A stretch of 64,000 nucleotides of DNA from JADGHX01 sp037200125 (lineage in GTDB: Bacteria > Pseudomonadota > Gammaproteobacteria > Steroidobacterales > Steroidobacteraceae), in assembly GCA_037200125.1 (NCBI GenBank), contig JBBCGS010000006.1, positions 124,001 to 188,000 of the forward strand, written 5' to 3'. The position numbers were made by a program, and so were the translations under genes. Under the pieces are notes generated by a model. It was given only the letters and a program-made list of their open reading frames with translations, ran no database searches and was not told where the DNA came from. This document shows positions 8,939 through 16,397 of the stretch, one piece after another. Numbering within the stretch: position 1 is the stretch's first letter; each line of letters opens with the position of its first letter.

Positions 8939-9694
8939 ATGGCGAGGCTGGGCCATGCACGACGACACTCGACTTTCGCGACCATCATTTCGCTCGCAGC
9001 AGCGGCGCTGCTGAGCCCTGTCGCACTCATGGGCGCCTGGGTCTACGCCGAGTCGCTCCCTCTGCAGGTTTACTCGACGGCGGTCGGCGAGATTCGGCCG
9101 ATCACGCTTGACCGGTGGTTGTCCTTACGCCTGAACACCGGCACCGGCGCATCCGTGACCCTGAGTGATGAGATATCCGAGGTTGGGCTGGATCATGGCG
9201 AGGCGCTGTTTGAAGTGGAGCGCGAGAGCCCACGGCAGCTGCGAGTCGTCATAGGCGACATGGTCATGAGCGCACGCGCCGCGAAGTTTTCAGTTCGCGT
9301 AAGAGACCCGAAGAACATGGATTTGCTGGTCAGCACAGGGCAGGTAACGGTCGGCACGACGCTGGTCGGCGCGCGCCAGATGGCAAAGATCTCGCCGGAT
9401 GGAATGCGCCTCCGTGAATTGAACGAGTCGGACGTAGCTCGCCGGCTCGAGTGGACCAGTGGTCACCTCACCTTCGCCGGCGAGACACTCGCGGAGGTGG
9501 TTGCTGAGTTCAACCGCTACAACGACCGCAAGATGGTGATCACAGATCGCTCGATCGGCTTCATTTCGATTGGCGGCAAGTTTCTCGTCGGCGACGTGCA
9601 GAGCTTCGTCGCTGCGCTCCGCCCGCTGGGCGTGCGGGCCACAGCCAACGACGAGAGCGGCATTCGGCTGGTGGGCGCGAGAGGGGCGAACTGA
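8939..9694 (+). CDS. FecR-like protein lacking the cytoplasmic anti-sigma domain
   Basis: 251 residues. The start is at ATG 8939 after AAGGACTCAGGG. It begins with a short basic stretch (MARLGHARRHS) and one membrane segment (TIISLAAAALLSPVALMGAWV), then the FecR periplasmic fold (VGEIRPITLDRWLSLRLNTG, HGEALFEVERE) and the usual C-terminal element (VVAEFNRYNDRKMVITDRS). The 60-80-residue DUF4880 domain that binds sigma factors is absent. The stop overlaps the ATG of the next gene (TGATG), which encodes a stand-alone STN domain. It could be an adaptor that senses STN in the periplasm without a direct sigma contact, or a decayed FecR; the intact frame favours function. Confidence 0.82.
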   Translation: MARLGHARRHSTFATIISLAAAALLSPVALMGAWVYAESLPLQVYSTAVGEIRPITLDRWLSLRLNTGTGASVTLSDEISEVGLDHGEALFEVERESPRQLRVVIGDMVMSARAAKFSVRVRDPKNMDLLVSTGQVTVGTTLVGARQMAKISPDGMRLRELNESDVARRLEWTSGHLTFAGETLAEVVAEFNRYNDRKMVITDRSIGFISIGGKFLVGDVQSFVAALRPLGVRATANDESGIRLVGARGAN

Positions 9695-10065
9695 TGCCTC
9701 TTTGTTCGTTCTCTCGTCGTGTCGCAATTCGACAGGCGCTGCTGTTACTCGCTAGTGCCATGGCAGTCACGGCCGTCCAGGCGAGCAGGCTCGACAAAGT
9801 CACCTTCAAGATTTCCGCCGGCACGGCGCCGGAGGCGCTCGCGGAGTTCGTTCGTCAGAGCGGTTTCCAGGTGTTGTTCGATTTCGACGCGATCCGCAGC
9901 TTCAACACTCACGAAGTCAGCGGGCAACTCAACGCAGCCGAAGCGCTGTCCCGCATGTTCGAGGGAGTCGGCCTGACCTTCGAGTTCATCAATGAGCGCA
10001 CCATCAGTGTGCGCCCCCGTCCGCCCGGCGTGGTCCCGGTCGGCCAGCCCGGGCTGGATAGCTGA
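9694..10065 (+). CDS. stand-alone secretin/TonB N-terminal (STN) domain protein
   Basis: 123 residues. A signal peptide (QALLLLASAMAVTAVQA) precedes one STN domain (VTFKISAGTAPEALAEFV, QVLFDFDAIRSFNTHEVSG, FEFINERTISVRPRP), then a short Pro-rich tail and a stop. The plug and barrel of a TonB receptor are missing, and the sequence after the stop does not continue a receptor frame that I can see. It is translationally coupled to the truncated FecR before it. In full receptors this domain contacts the FecR C-terminus in the periplasm; alone it may act as a soluble signal carrier, competitor or co-sensor. A receptor 5' remnant is the alternative. Confidence 0.85.
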   Translation: MPLCSFSRRVAIRQALLLLASAMAVTAVQASRLDKVTFKISAGTAPEALAEFVRQSGFQVLFDFDAIRSFNTHEVSGQLNAAEALSRMFEGVGLTFEFINERTISVRPRPPGVVPVGQPGLDS

Positions 10066-10189
10066 TCGCGGGGACGAGCGCGCGCCGCCGCGCCCGGCCG
10101 ACGACTTCTTGCGATACGAGCTGAGATAAATCCAGCGCTGCCCCCAGTTGATCAGGGTTGCGCCCGGAAAGAGGCGGTCTCCCCCCCGC

Positions 10190-10786
10190 ATGAGCGAATC
10201 CAACGACCTGTATTACGTAGTCCTGCGCGGAGCCGGCAGACAGCCCATCTTCAATACTGACGATGACCGCGATCACTTCACCAACGTGATTGCCGAGCAG
10301 GCGGCGGTGTGCGGGATCACTGTGTACGCGTATTGCTGGCTGCGAGCCGAGGCGCGCCTCGCAGTGCGGATTTCAGGCGTTTCGATCAACAAGTTTGCGC
10401 AGCTGGTAGGCAAACAGCACGCCCAGCGGCTCGAACGGGAGATCTCGATCACCGGTTCTCACTTCGAGCAGAAGTGTCGCGGCATCAAGGTCGACGGCCA
10501 GACCGCCCTGGTTGATCTCGTTCGCCACATTCATCTGGCGCCGCTAAAGGCGGGCCTGGCAACCGATGCCGCTGACTACCGGTGGAGCAGCCACCGCGTC
10601 TATCTCGGCCTTGTGCAGGCACCTTGGGTCGCCACGGAGCCGCTTCTCAAGCACTTCCGGCAGACGGAAGGCGATGCGGTCCGTGGCTACGTGCAATTCA
10701 TAGATCAGGGTGCTGAGAGCGTCGAGGCGATCGCCTCTCTGGTGGAACCGTCAGCGGTTCCGACCCCGCCGCGCGGCGGGGTGTAG
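10190..10786 (+). CDS. Y1/RAYT-like transposase relative with lost catalytic residues
   Basis: 198 residues from ATG 10190 (a TTG at 10148 would add 14). The fold signature of REP-associated/IS200-like Y1 transposases is clear: LYYVVLRGAGRQPIFNTDDD, the AYC strand, VRHIHLAPLKAGL and DYRWSSHRVYLG. The position of the NHxH metal motif reads AEAR (AYCWLRAEARLAVRI). The catalytic Tyr position of the R-Y-x-x-L-N-P-V-R-A motif reads His (VRHIHLAPLKAG). It therefore should not nick DNA; it may be a domesticated DNA- or RNA-binding protein. It lies on the same strand between the STN gene and the sigma-4 gene, with gaps of 124 and 164 bp. Confidence 0.8.
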   Translation: MSESNDLYYVVLRGAGRQPIFNTDDDRDHFTNVIAEQAAVCGITVYAYCWLRAEARLAVRISGVSINKFAQLVGKQHAQRLEREISITGSHFEQKCRGIKVDGQTALVDLVRHIHLAPLKAGLATDAADYRWSSHRVYLGLVQAPWVATEPLLKHFRQTEGDAVRGYVQFIDQGAESVEAIASLVEPSAVPTPPRGGV

Positions 10787-10950
10787 TCAGCCATTAGAAA
10801 TAGAAGACGGAGCGTCTCGGCGTTTCCGTTACTGTGGGGACCCAATTTTGAGCCTGCTGACGCAGGCACGGTTAAGGCACAATTGCCCTCCTTCTGCACC
10901 GAAAGTGTGATTTCCGTGCGTAACGGTTAAATGGCTGCCGCCCGTCAAGA

Positions 10951-11235
10951 ATGTCAGAGACGCTAGAAACCCTGAGTGCGAATGCCCCCGAGCTCGTGCG
11001 CGTGGCACAGCTTGCACGGGCATTGCCTGCGGCCTGCCGCAAGGTTTTTACGCTGCGAAAAGTTTATGGCTATTCAGGCAAGGAGATCGCCACCCGGCTA
11101 GGGATACCGGAGGAAGCTGTGGAAGAGCTGCTCATCCAGGCTGCGCAGATGTGTGCTCAGGAAGGCACCCCCGGCGTTCTGAGCTTGGCGCAACGCCCTT
11201 CCCCATCTGAAGAGGCACAGGTTGCGAATCGCTGA
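10951..11235 (+). CDS. sigma-70 region 4-only protein
   Basis: 94 residues containing only the helix-turn-helix region 4 of an ECF sigma factor: VAQLARALPAACRKVFTLRK, VYGYSGKEIATRLGIPEEAV, EELLIQAAQMCAQ. The bases before it (10787-10950) do not encode a region 2 in any frame I can read. Region 4 closely resembles that of the sigma factor at 1-507 (FTLRKVYG...KEIA.RL.I), so it is probably a shortened paralogue. Without region 2 it should not open promoters alone; it could occupy -35 elements, pair with another region-2 protein or bind anti-sigma factor. Two bases separate its stop from the next FecR start. Confidence 0.85.
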   Translation: MSETLETLSANAPELVRVAQLARALPAACRKVFTLRKVYGYSGKEIATRLGIPEEAVEELLIQAAQMCAQEGTPGVLSLAQRPSPSEEAQVANR

Positions 11236-11237
11236 CG

Positions 11238-12431
11238 ATGACTACCGCATCAGACTTTGAAGCTCAGGCCGCTGCTTGGCTCGTTAAGCGAGACGGCGGA
11301 GGCTTGTCCGCAGCGGACCAGGCGGAGTTCGACGCCTGGCTGCAAGCGGACCCGCGTGCGCACGCCGCGTACGTGCGACTGGAGCTAGGGTGGAAGCGCG
11401 CCGACAGCCTGCGACGCCTGCGCCCTCTGGACGGCGGCGTTGACGAAGATCTGCTGGCGCACTCCCCGTTCGAGCCCGTGCCGATGGATGAGTATCCGGC
11501 ACGTCAAGGAACCGGTAGAACGTCAGACATCGTGGTCAGCCACGCTGTCGTCGATGCGCAGATCGTCGAACACAAGCCCGAGCCGGGTCGTCGCTGGGCA
11601 ATGCCTCTGGCAGCAGCCGCTTCCATCGTGCTGATCGCGGCAGCAGGTCTCACGTGGCGCGCATACGAGCGCACCGGCTGGCACGAATACACGACAGACT
11701 TCGGCGGCCTGTCTCGCATCGTGCTGGACGACGGCAGTGTCGTGAACCTGAACACCAACAGCCTGATGCGCGCGCAGATCACTCCCGAGCTGCGTCACAT
11801 TGTGCTCGAGCGCGGCGAAGCGCTCTTCAAGGTGGCGCACGACAAGAATCGCCCGTTCGACGTCGATGCGGGCAGCACGACGGTGCGCGCGGTCGGTACC
11901 GAGTTCTCTGTGCGCGTGCGCGACGTGGCAGCGACGTCCGGCGGCGGGAAGGACGTTGAGGTCCTCGTCAAAGAAGGCCGTGTCGCGATCGACCCGCCGA
12001 AGAAGAATGCCAAGCCGATTGAGCGAGCCGCCGCCCTGCCGCCCTCAATGTCGACCTTGTCTGCCGGCGAAGCCGTGACGATCACCGCAACGCGTGTGAC
12101 CACCGAGCTCCCGCAGATGCAGGTCCAGAAAGTTGCCGAGGCCGATGTCGACAGGAAGCTCTCCTGGACCGAAGGCCGTTTGTGGTTCGAACGCCAGACG
12201 CTCAAAGATGTGGTCGCGGAGTTCAACCGCTACAACCGTCGGCAGATGGTGATTGCAGACCCTGCTATCGAAAACCTCCGTATCGGCGGAGGCTTCGAGG
12301 CCACGGATCCCGAAAGTTTCATCGCCGCGCTCGAGAAGACCCTCGGAGTGCGAGCGTTTCCCTCACCGTCGAGTGATGGAGACGGGGCGGAAGTAATCCG
12401 CCTCGTCGGAACGCGAGAGACCAACAACTAG
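11238..12431 (+). CDS. FecR-family anti-sigma regulator
   Basis: 397 residues with all FecR parts: DUF4880 domain (FEAQAAAWLVKRDGG, EFDAWLQADPRAHAAYVRLE, about 5-65), membrane segment (AMPLAAAASIVLIAAAGLTW, about 120-140), periplasmic FecR domain (FGGLSRIVLDDGSVVNLNTN, ERGEALFKVAHDKNRPFDVD) and C-terminal element (VVAEFNRYNRRQMVIADPA). Residues 55-75 match the FecR at 488 in style (WKRADSLRRLRPLDGGVDEDLL). It follows the region-4-only sigma gene by two bases and precedes a second FecR, an unusual tandem. No receptor gene follows. Confidence 0.93.
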   Translation: MTTASDFEAQAAAWLVKRDGGGLSAADQAEFDAWLQADPRAHAAYVRLELGWKRADSLRRLRPLDGGVDEDLLAHSPFEPVPMDEYPARQGTGRTSDIVVSHAVVDAQIVEHKPEPGRRWAMPLAAAASIVLIAAAGLTWRAYERTGWHEYTTDFGGLSRIVLDDGSVVNLNTNSLMRAQITPELRHIVLERGEALFKVAHDKNRPFDVDAGSTTVRAVGTEFSVRVRDVAATSGGGKDVEVLVKEGRVAIDPPKKNAKPIERAAALPPSMSTLSAGEAVTITATRVTTELPQMQVQKVAEADVDRKLSWTEGRLWFERQTLKDVVAEFNRYNRRQMVIADPAIENLRIGGGFEATDPESFIAALEKTLGVRAFPSPSSDGDGAEVIRLVGTRETNN

Positions 12432-12469
12432 AGGAATCGCGTAGTCCTTTCGCCAAGGAGTTGGTAGGA

Positions 12470-13468
12470 ATGGATATAGAGGCACAAGCCACGCGCTGGC
12501 TGGTTCGGTTGGACGCCACACGATCACCCGAACTGATTGCGCAACATGCAAAGTGGATGGCCGAAAGCGCGCGACATCGCGTTGCGTACATGAAGCTGTC
12601 TCTGGCGTGGAAACGGATGGACGCGCTCAGACGAACGCGCCCATGGGATCCACCCGGCGAAGTCGACCCGGACCTGCTGAAACCCCGGACTCGATTCTGG
12701 TCTGGTGCGGACATGGTGCTCGGCGCGTTGCGAGCCGCGTGGATACCGCGTCTCGGCGTCGGCCTAACAATGGCCGCAGCGTTTGCGATTCTCGCCGCCG
12801 CGCTGATTCAGCCGGATACACAGATCGCTTACTCCGCTCCAGTTGGCGGACACGAGCACGTGACGTTGGACGACGGCAGCGTGCTGGACCTCAACACCGA
12901 TACCCGCATTAGAGTTCAGTTCACGGCCGCGCGCCGGCAGATCTTCCTGGATCACGGCGAGGTGCTGCTGGCTGCGGCGCATGACGCCAGTCGCCCGCTG
13001 GAGGTAATCGCAGCCGGCGTCGTTACGCGAGCGGTCGGAACGAAGTTCTCCGTGCGGATCTACGACAACACGAACGTAGAAACCGTAGTCACAGAGGGTC
13101 GCGTGCTCGTGCTCCGAGAGCAGCGCACGCTCGGCTTGCGAACAGCGCCAAAACCACTCGTTCGCACGATCGTCGCCGGCGAGCGGGTCGTAGTGGACTC
13201 ACGCGCAGCGCACGTCAGCAAGCTGTCTGCAAAGCAGATCGAGCGCACGCTGCAGTGGACAACGGGACGGATAGCTTTCCACGAGGAAAAGCTGTCGGAC
13301 GTCGTAGGCGAATTGAACCGCTACAACGCGCGGCGGCTCGTGATACTCGACTCCCACATCGCGGGCACCAAGGTCGGCGGCGGGTTCGATACGTCCCGCG
13401 CCGACGCCTATGCGGAAGATCTGATGAAGTTCTTCGGACCGAACGCTCTCGGGTCCGCGTCAGAATAG
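12470..13468 (+). CDS. FecR-family anti-sigma regulator, second in tandem
   Basis: 332 residues. I chose the ATG at 12470 because GTAGGA and an AAGGAG lie just upstream; a TTG at 12461 would add three residues. The DUF4880 domain (IEAQATRWLVRLDATRS, RHRVAYMKLSLAWKRMDAL) is followed by a membrane segment (GVGLTMAAAFAILAAALI), the FecR domain (VGGHEHVTLDDGSVLDLNTD) and the C-terminal part (VVGELNRYNARRLVILDSH). It ends soon after the last conserved element, so it is slightly short. It follows the previous FecR by 38 bp and overlaps the convergent DUF2235 gene by 9 bp. It may control a sigma factor encoded elsewhere. Confidence 0.9.
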   Translation: MDIEAQATRWLVRLDATRSPELIAQHAKWMAESARHRVAYMKLSLAWKRMDALRRTRPWDPPGEVDPDLLKPRTRFWSGADMVLGALRAAWIPRLGVGLTMAAAFAILAAALIQPDTQIAYSAPVGGHEHVTLDDGSVLDLNTDTRIRVQFTAARRQIFLDHGEVLLAAAHDASRPLEVIAAGVVTRAVGTKFSVRIYDNTNVETVVTEGRVLVLREQRTLGLRTAPKPLVRTIVAGERVVVDSRAAHVSKLSAKQIERTLQWTTGRIAFHEEKLSDVVGELNRYNARRLVILDSHIAGTKVGGGFDTSRADAYAEDLMKFFGPNALGSASE

Positions 13469-14617
13469 CTTCGGCCACCTCTTCTGGTAGTCGGCATCCC
13501 GACTCCAGCGCTCCTTCACCGACGCATCGAAGACATCGTCAGCGCGTTGCTTGCGTTGGGTGGCGTCGATGTCGAACGGCGGCTTGCTCCACGGCGTGTG
13601 GAACGCCTGATTGCAGGGCGCCAGGTTCGGCTTGTGGACGAGTGGCTCGGCAAGCAGCACACCCTGTGACTGCAACTTCAGCATCATCCAGTTCAGCGCG
13701 ATGTCCGAAAGGCCGCATTCCGCCGCCGGATAGCCGCCGCCCACATCCGAGTGCGCGCCGATGAACCACATTTCCTCGACGCGTGGATCTGGATCCCAGC
13801 GCTCGACGGGGAAGTCGCGACGCATCTCATCGAGCGCCATGGCGTGGAAGCCGTTGTCCACCATCGGGCTCAACTTATCGTCTATGAAGGAGAAGAGATC
13901 GCGGCGACCGCCCTTGACGTAGCCGGGGATGCCCAGCGAACCGACGGTATCCCACACGCCCACGGTGTGAATGCGCACGAGCGGCACGAAGTCCGACGGC
14001 TTGAGCGAAACGCGGCCGAGCACGCCTTCCGCGAGCATCGCGACGGTAGTCAGCACGTTGGTCAGGAAGCCCTTGCCCTCGAACGACATGCCTTTGGCCT
14101 TGACCCACGCTTCGAAGCCGCGGCGATAGGCTTGGTCCTTGTCGCTGGGGTCGTAGGTCTTGTTGTTGAGCAGGCCGACCTTGGCGATCATCCCAGCAAG
14201 CGAGCGCGCGGTGTACGCACCACGGCTGAAGCCTGTGATGTGAATGGAGTCGCCCGGCTCGTAGTAACGGGAGATGAACGTGTAACCACGCACGATGCGT
14301 GCGATCACGCCGACGCCGAACACGCCACCGAGAACCTTTATCGCCGCGTTCTTCGAATCGCCGACGCCGTGCAGGTACTTCGCGACTTGCAGCACGTTGC
14401 CCGCAGCGTCCTTGCACACCATTTCGGTTTCGTTGTGGAGCGCCTGCGATTCCGCAGTGACCTGGCCACGCAGGTTGACGAACAGCTTCACGACGTTAGT
14501 GACTTCGTCGTTGATCGCTGTGTCTTGCGGGGCGGCGCTATCGATGTCGGTGGTGCCCGCCGCCTCGCCGGGGCCGTTCCAGGTGCCATCTGCGCAGAAG
14601 ACGATTTGCTTGCTCAT
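13460..14617 (-). CDS. DUF2235 alpha/beta-hydrolase (T6SS phospholipase-effector-like)
   Basis: 385 residues from ATG 14617; a GTG at 14629 overlapping the previous stop would add four. The DUF2235 signature is clear: N-terminal KQIVFCADGTWNGPGE, nucleophile elbow GFSRGAYTARSLAG, RIHTVGVWDTVGSLGIPG, and an Asp/His region FIGAHSDVGGGY. Family members include type VI secretion lipases (Tle), which cleave phospholipids in rival cells, and also housekeeping hydrolases. No VgrG, PAAR or immunity gene is visible. It is last in a three-gene minus-strand operon (16316 to 13460) with an exported protein whose stop overlaps the alternative start. Activity as a lipase is likely; an effector role is only inference. 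Confidence 0.85.
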   Translation of the reverse strand: MSKQIVFCADGTWNGPGEAAGTTDIDSAAPQDTAINDEVTNVVKLFVNLRGQVTAESQALHNETEMVCKDAAGNVLQVAKYLHGVGDSKNAAIKVLGGVFGVGVIARIVRGYTFISRYYEPGDSIHITGFSRGAYTARSLAGMIAKVGLLNNKTYDPSDKDQAYRRGFEAWVKAKGMSFEGKGFLTNVLTTVAMLAEGVLGRVSLKPSDFVPLVRIHTVGVWDTVGSLGIPGYVKGGRRDLFSFIDDKLSPMVDNGFHAMALDEMRRDFPVERWDPDPRVEEMWFIGAHSDVGGGYPAAECGLSDIALNWMMLKLQSQGVLLAEPLVHKPNLAPCNQAFHTPWSKPPFDIDATQRKQRADDVFDASVKERWSRDADYQKRWPKLF

Positions 14618-14625
14618 GGTGGCGA

Positions 14626-15957
14626 TCACTTGAAGTAAGTGTGGAAACCCAGTTCATACACGACCTGGGACTTGATATCGAATGGCAAATCGCCGGATCG
14701 GTAGGACACGAATACGCCGTTGGGCGCCACGATCGCGGCCGTTACGTAGAAGCGTTCATCGAGGCCAGCAGCCTTGACGGCCGGCGAAGCGGAAAGCTCC
14801 TTGTAATAACGCGCGTCGGCGGTGACCTTGTACGTTCCCTCTGCTGTCTGGAGCAGCGGCGTGCGGAACGTGAGCTCGGCACGAGCGCGGCCGTAGGAGC
14901 CCTTCTCACCCAGTACGGCACGCGGGTCGTTGCCCTCGGGGTCGACTTGGTCTAGTCCGATGAGCAGCGTGGGGAACGAGACACCGCTCGGCGAGAACCC
15001 ATCCGCACCGGGGTAACCGGTAAGGTAGCGAATGAGCGCGAACGGGTAGTCGAGCACGTTTGCGCGCGCCGCTATCGATTCGGTCGAGAGGCTCTTGTAG
15101 TCGACGCCGAGCTGAAGGCCGTACACGTAGCTCTTCTGCGAGAAAGACTGGTTGGCCTCGAGCCCTGCGCGCACATCCAGCGCGGTGTACAGCTGGCTTC
15201 CCAGCATGGACTGGATGCGGCGGAGCTCTGTCGTCGCCGGGTGTTTCATCAGCTCATCGGGGTCGGTGATCTTGGCCGCATCAATGTCGAATTGAGCGAG
15301 CTGGCGTGCGTATTCATCCGAGAAGAGATGGTTCGCGGCGGCCGCGCCGCCGGACTCGCGGATCATCGAGAACGCGAACGACGAATTGATGAAGTTTTCC
15401 GGGTTCACGTCCTTGTCGGCCGCGAAGGTGCCGGAGAGGGACAAGTTCCAGCCCGTGCCCTTCTGGCCGTTGGCCGTCGGCGTGAGCACGAGACCGATGT
15501 CTTTCTTGTAGTCGTAGCTGAACGCGAGGCTCGTGTCGCCTTTGCCGTTATCGACGAGTTTGGGTTTCAGGTTGAGGTCACGCAGGAACGTCGAGCCGCC
15601 ACCGCTGCTCAGGGCGCCCGTGAGGGCGTCCAGCGCTGTACGGCGAACCGCGTCGATCGTTTCGCGCTCGACGGCGTCGACGAGCTTGGCGCAGGCGTCT
15701 TTGTCGATCAGCACGGCGGAGGGTTGGCCCTCGCCCGCTCGTTTCGCAGCAGCGCTCGCGAGGCAGGCGACCGGATCGATTTCGGCACCCGGGACAGCGA
15801 GCGTGTTTCCCCCAGCGGGGGCACTTGATGCCGCAGCTGTGGAGGGCACAGCGGGTACCGCTGGCACGGGTGCTTGCTGTGCACGGGCCGCGCCTGCAAG
15901 CGAGAAGACGCCCACGACGACGGCGACAGCCGCTGCAACGTATCGGGTCGACGTCAT
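14626..15957 (-). CDS. exported protein of unknown function, beta-strand-rich (possible outer-membrane protein)
   Basis: 443 residues. A signal peptide (YVAAAVAVVVGVFSLAGAARA) is followed by a low-complexity Ala/Pro/Ser stretch, a Cys-containing helical part (PVACLASAAAKRAG to AVERETIDAVRRTALDALTG), and then alternating-residue strands (TSLAFSYDYKKDIGLVLTPT, GWNLSLSGTFAADKD, SYVYGLQLGVDYKSLS, RAELTFRTPLL). The C-terminus is VVYELGFHTYFK, a strand ending in an aromatic residue near the end, which suits an outer-membrane barrel. I do not recognise the family. It sits between a 118-residue unknown and the DUF2235 hydrolase, with 2-bp spacing and overlap, so the three proteins probably act together. 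Confidence 0.75.
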   Translation of the reverse strand: MTSTRYVAAAVAVVVGVFSLAGAARAQQAPVPAVPAVPSTAAASSAPAGGNTLAVPGAEIDPVACLASAAAKRAGEGQPSAVLIDKDACAKLVDAVERETIDAVRRTALDALTGALSSGGGSTFLRDLNLKPKLVDNGKGDTSLAFSYDYKKDIGLVLTPTANGQKGTGWNLSLSGTFAADKDVNPENFINSSFAFSMIRESGGAAAANHLFSDEYARQLAQFDIDAAKITDPDELMKHPATTELRRIQSMLGSQLYTALDVRAGLEANQSFSQKSYVYGLQLGVDYKSLSTESIAARANVLDYPFALIRYLTGYPGADGFSPSGVSFPTLLIGLDQVDPEGNDPRAVLGEKGSYGRARAELTFRTPLLQTAEGTYKVTADARYYKELSASPAVKAAGLDERFYVTAAIVAPNGVFVSYRSGDLPFDIKSQVVYELGFHTYFK

Positions 15958-15959
15958 GA

Positions 15960-16316
15960 TCAGCTCTTCGTCTCGAGCAGAAAGACGTAGCTGTTGTCGA
16001 TGATCTCGGCGAACTCCGGCAGAGTGTTCGTCCCGTCTTTCAGGCCCTTCGCCATCGCGCTTCGGGCATCCGCCTGCTTCACGCCCTTCTCGAATACAGC
16101 CTTGCGGATGTTTCGGAAAATGCTATCGAGCGACGCCGCTAGCGATTTCGCCTGGAAATCCAGCATCTCGGGAGACGCATCGGCGCCAAAGAAGCGCAGG
16201 TCAGAGACCTTCAACCCCCCGCACTTCACGAACGTGGTGTTGACCGGCACTTCCTCGAGCAGACGCAGGACGGACCACGTGGTGACGCACGCGGCATTGT
16301 TGTTAGACCATTCCAT
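15960..16316 (-). CDS. hypothetical protein, first gene of the DUF2235 operon
   Basis: 118 residues, no signal peptide or membrane segment. Predicted mostly helical in the second half (SPEMLDFQAKSLAASLDSIF, VKQADARSAMAKGLKD, NTLPEFAEIIDN). Two Cys (AACVTTW, VKCGGLK). GAGGGAGCGAG lies upstream of the ATG. Its stop is 2 bp before the exported protein's start. I do not recognise it; an immunity or adaptor role for the hydrolase is possible but not shown. Confidence 0.7.
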   Translation of the reverse strand: MEWSNNNAACVTTWSVLRLLEEVPVNTTFVKCGGLKVSDLRFFGADASPEMLDFQAKSLAASLDSIFRNIRKAVFEKGVKQADARSAMAKGLKDGTNTLPEFAEIIDNSYVFLLETKS

Positions 16317-16397
16317 TACTCGCTCCCTCGTTTCCCCATATATGTAACGAGGGGCGTTCTTCTACCACACGAGGGAGTGGCTCGCGCTAGAGGCGGC

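Noticed and set aside
9694..10065. STN gene as the 5' end of a frameshifted full TonB receptor
   Set aside because: No plug or barrel motif follows in any frame before the next gene at 10190.
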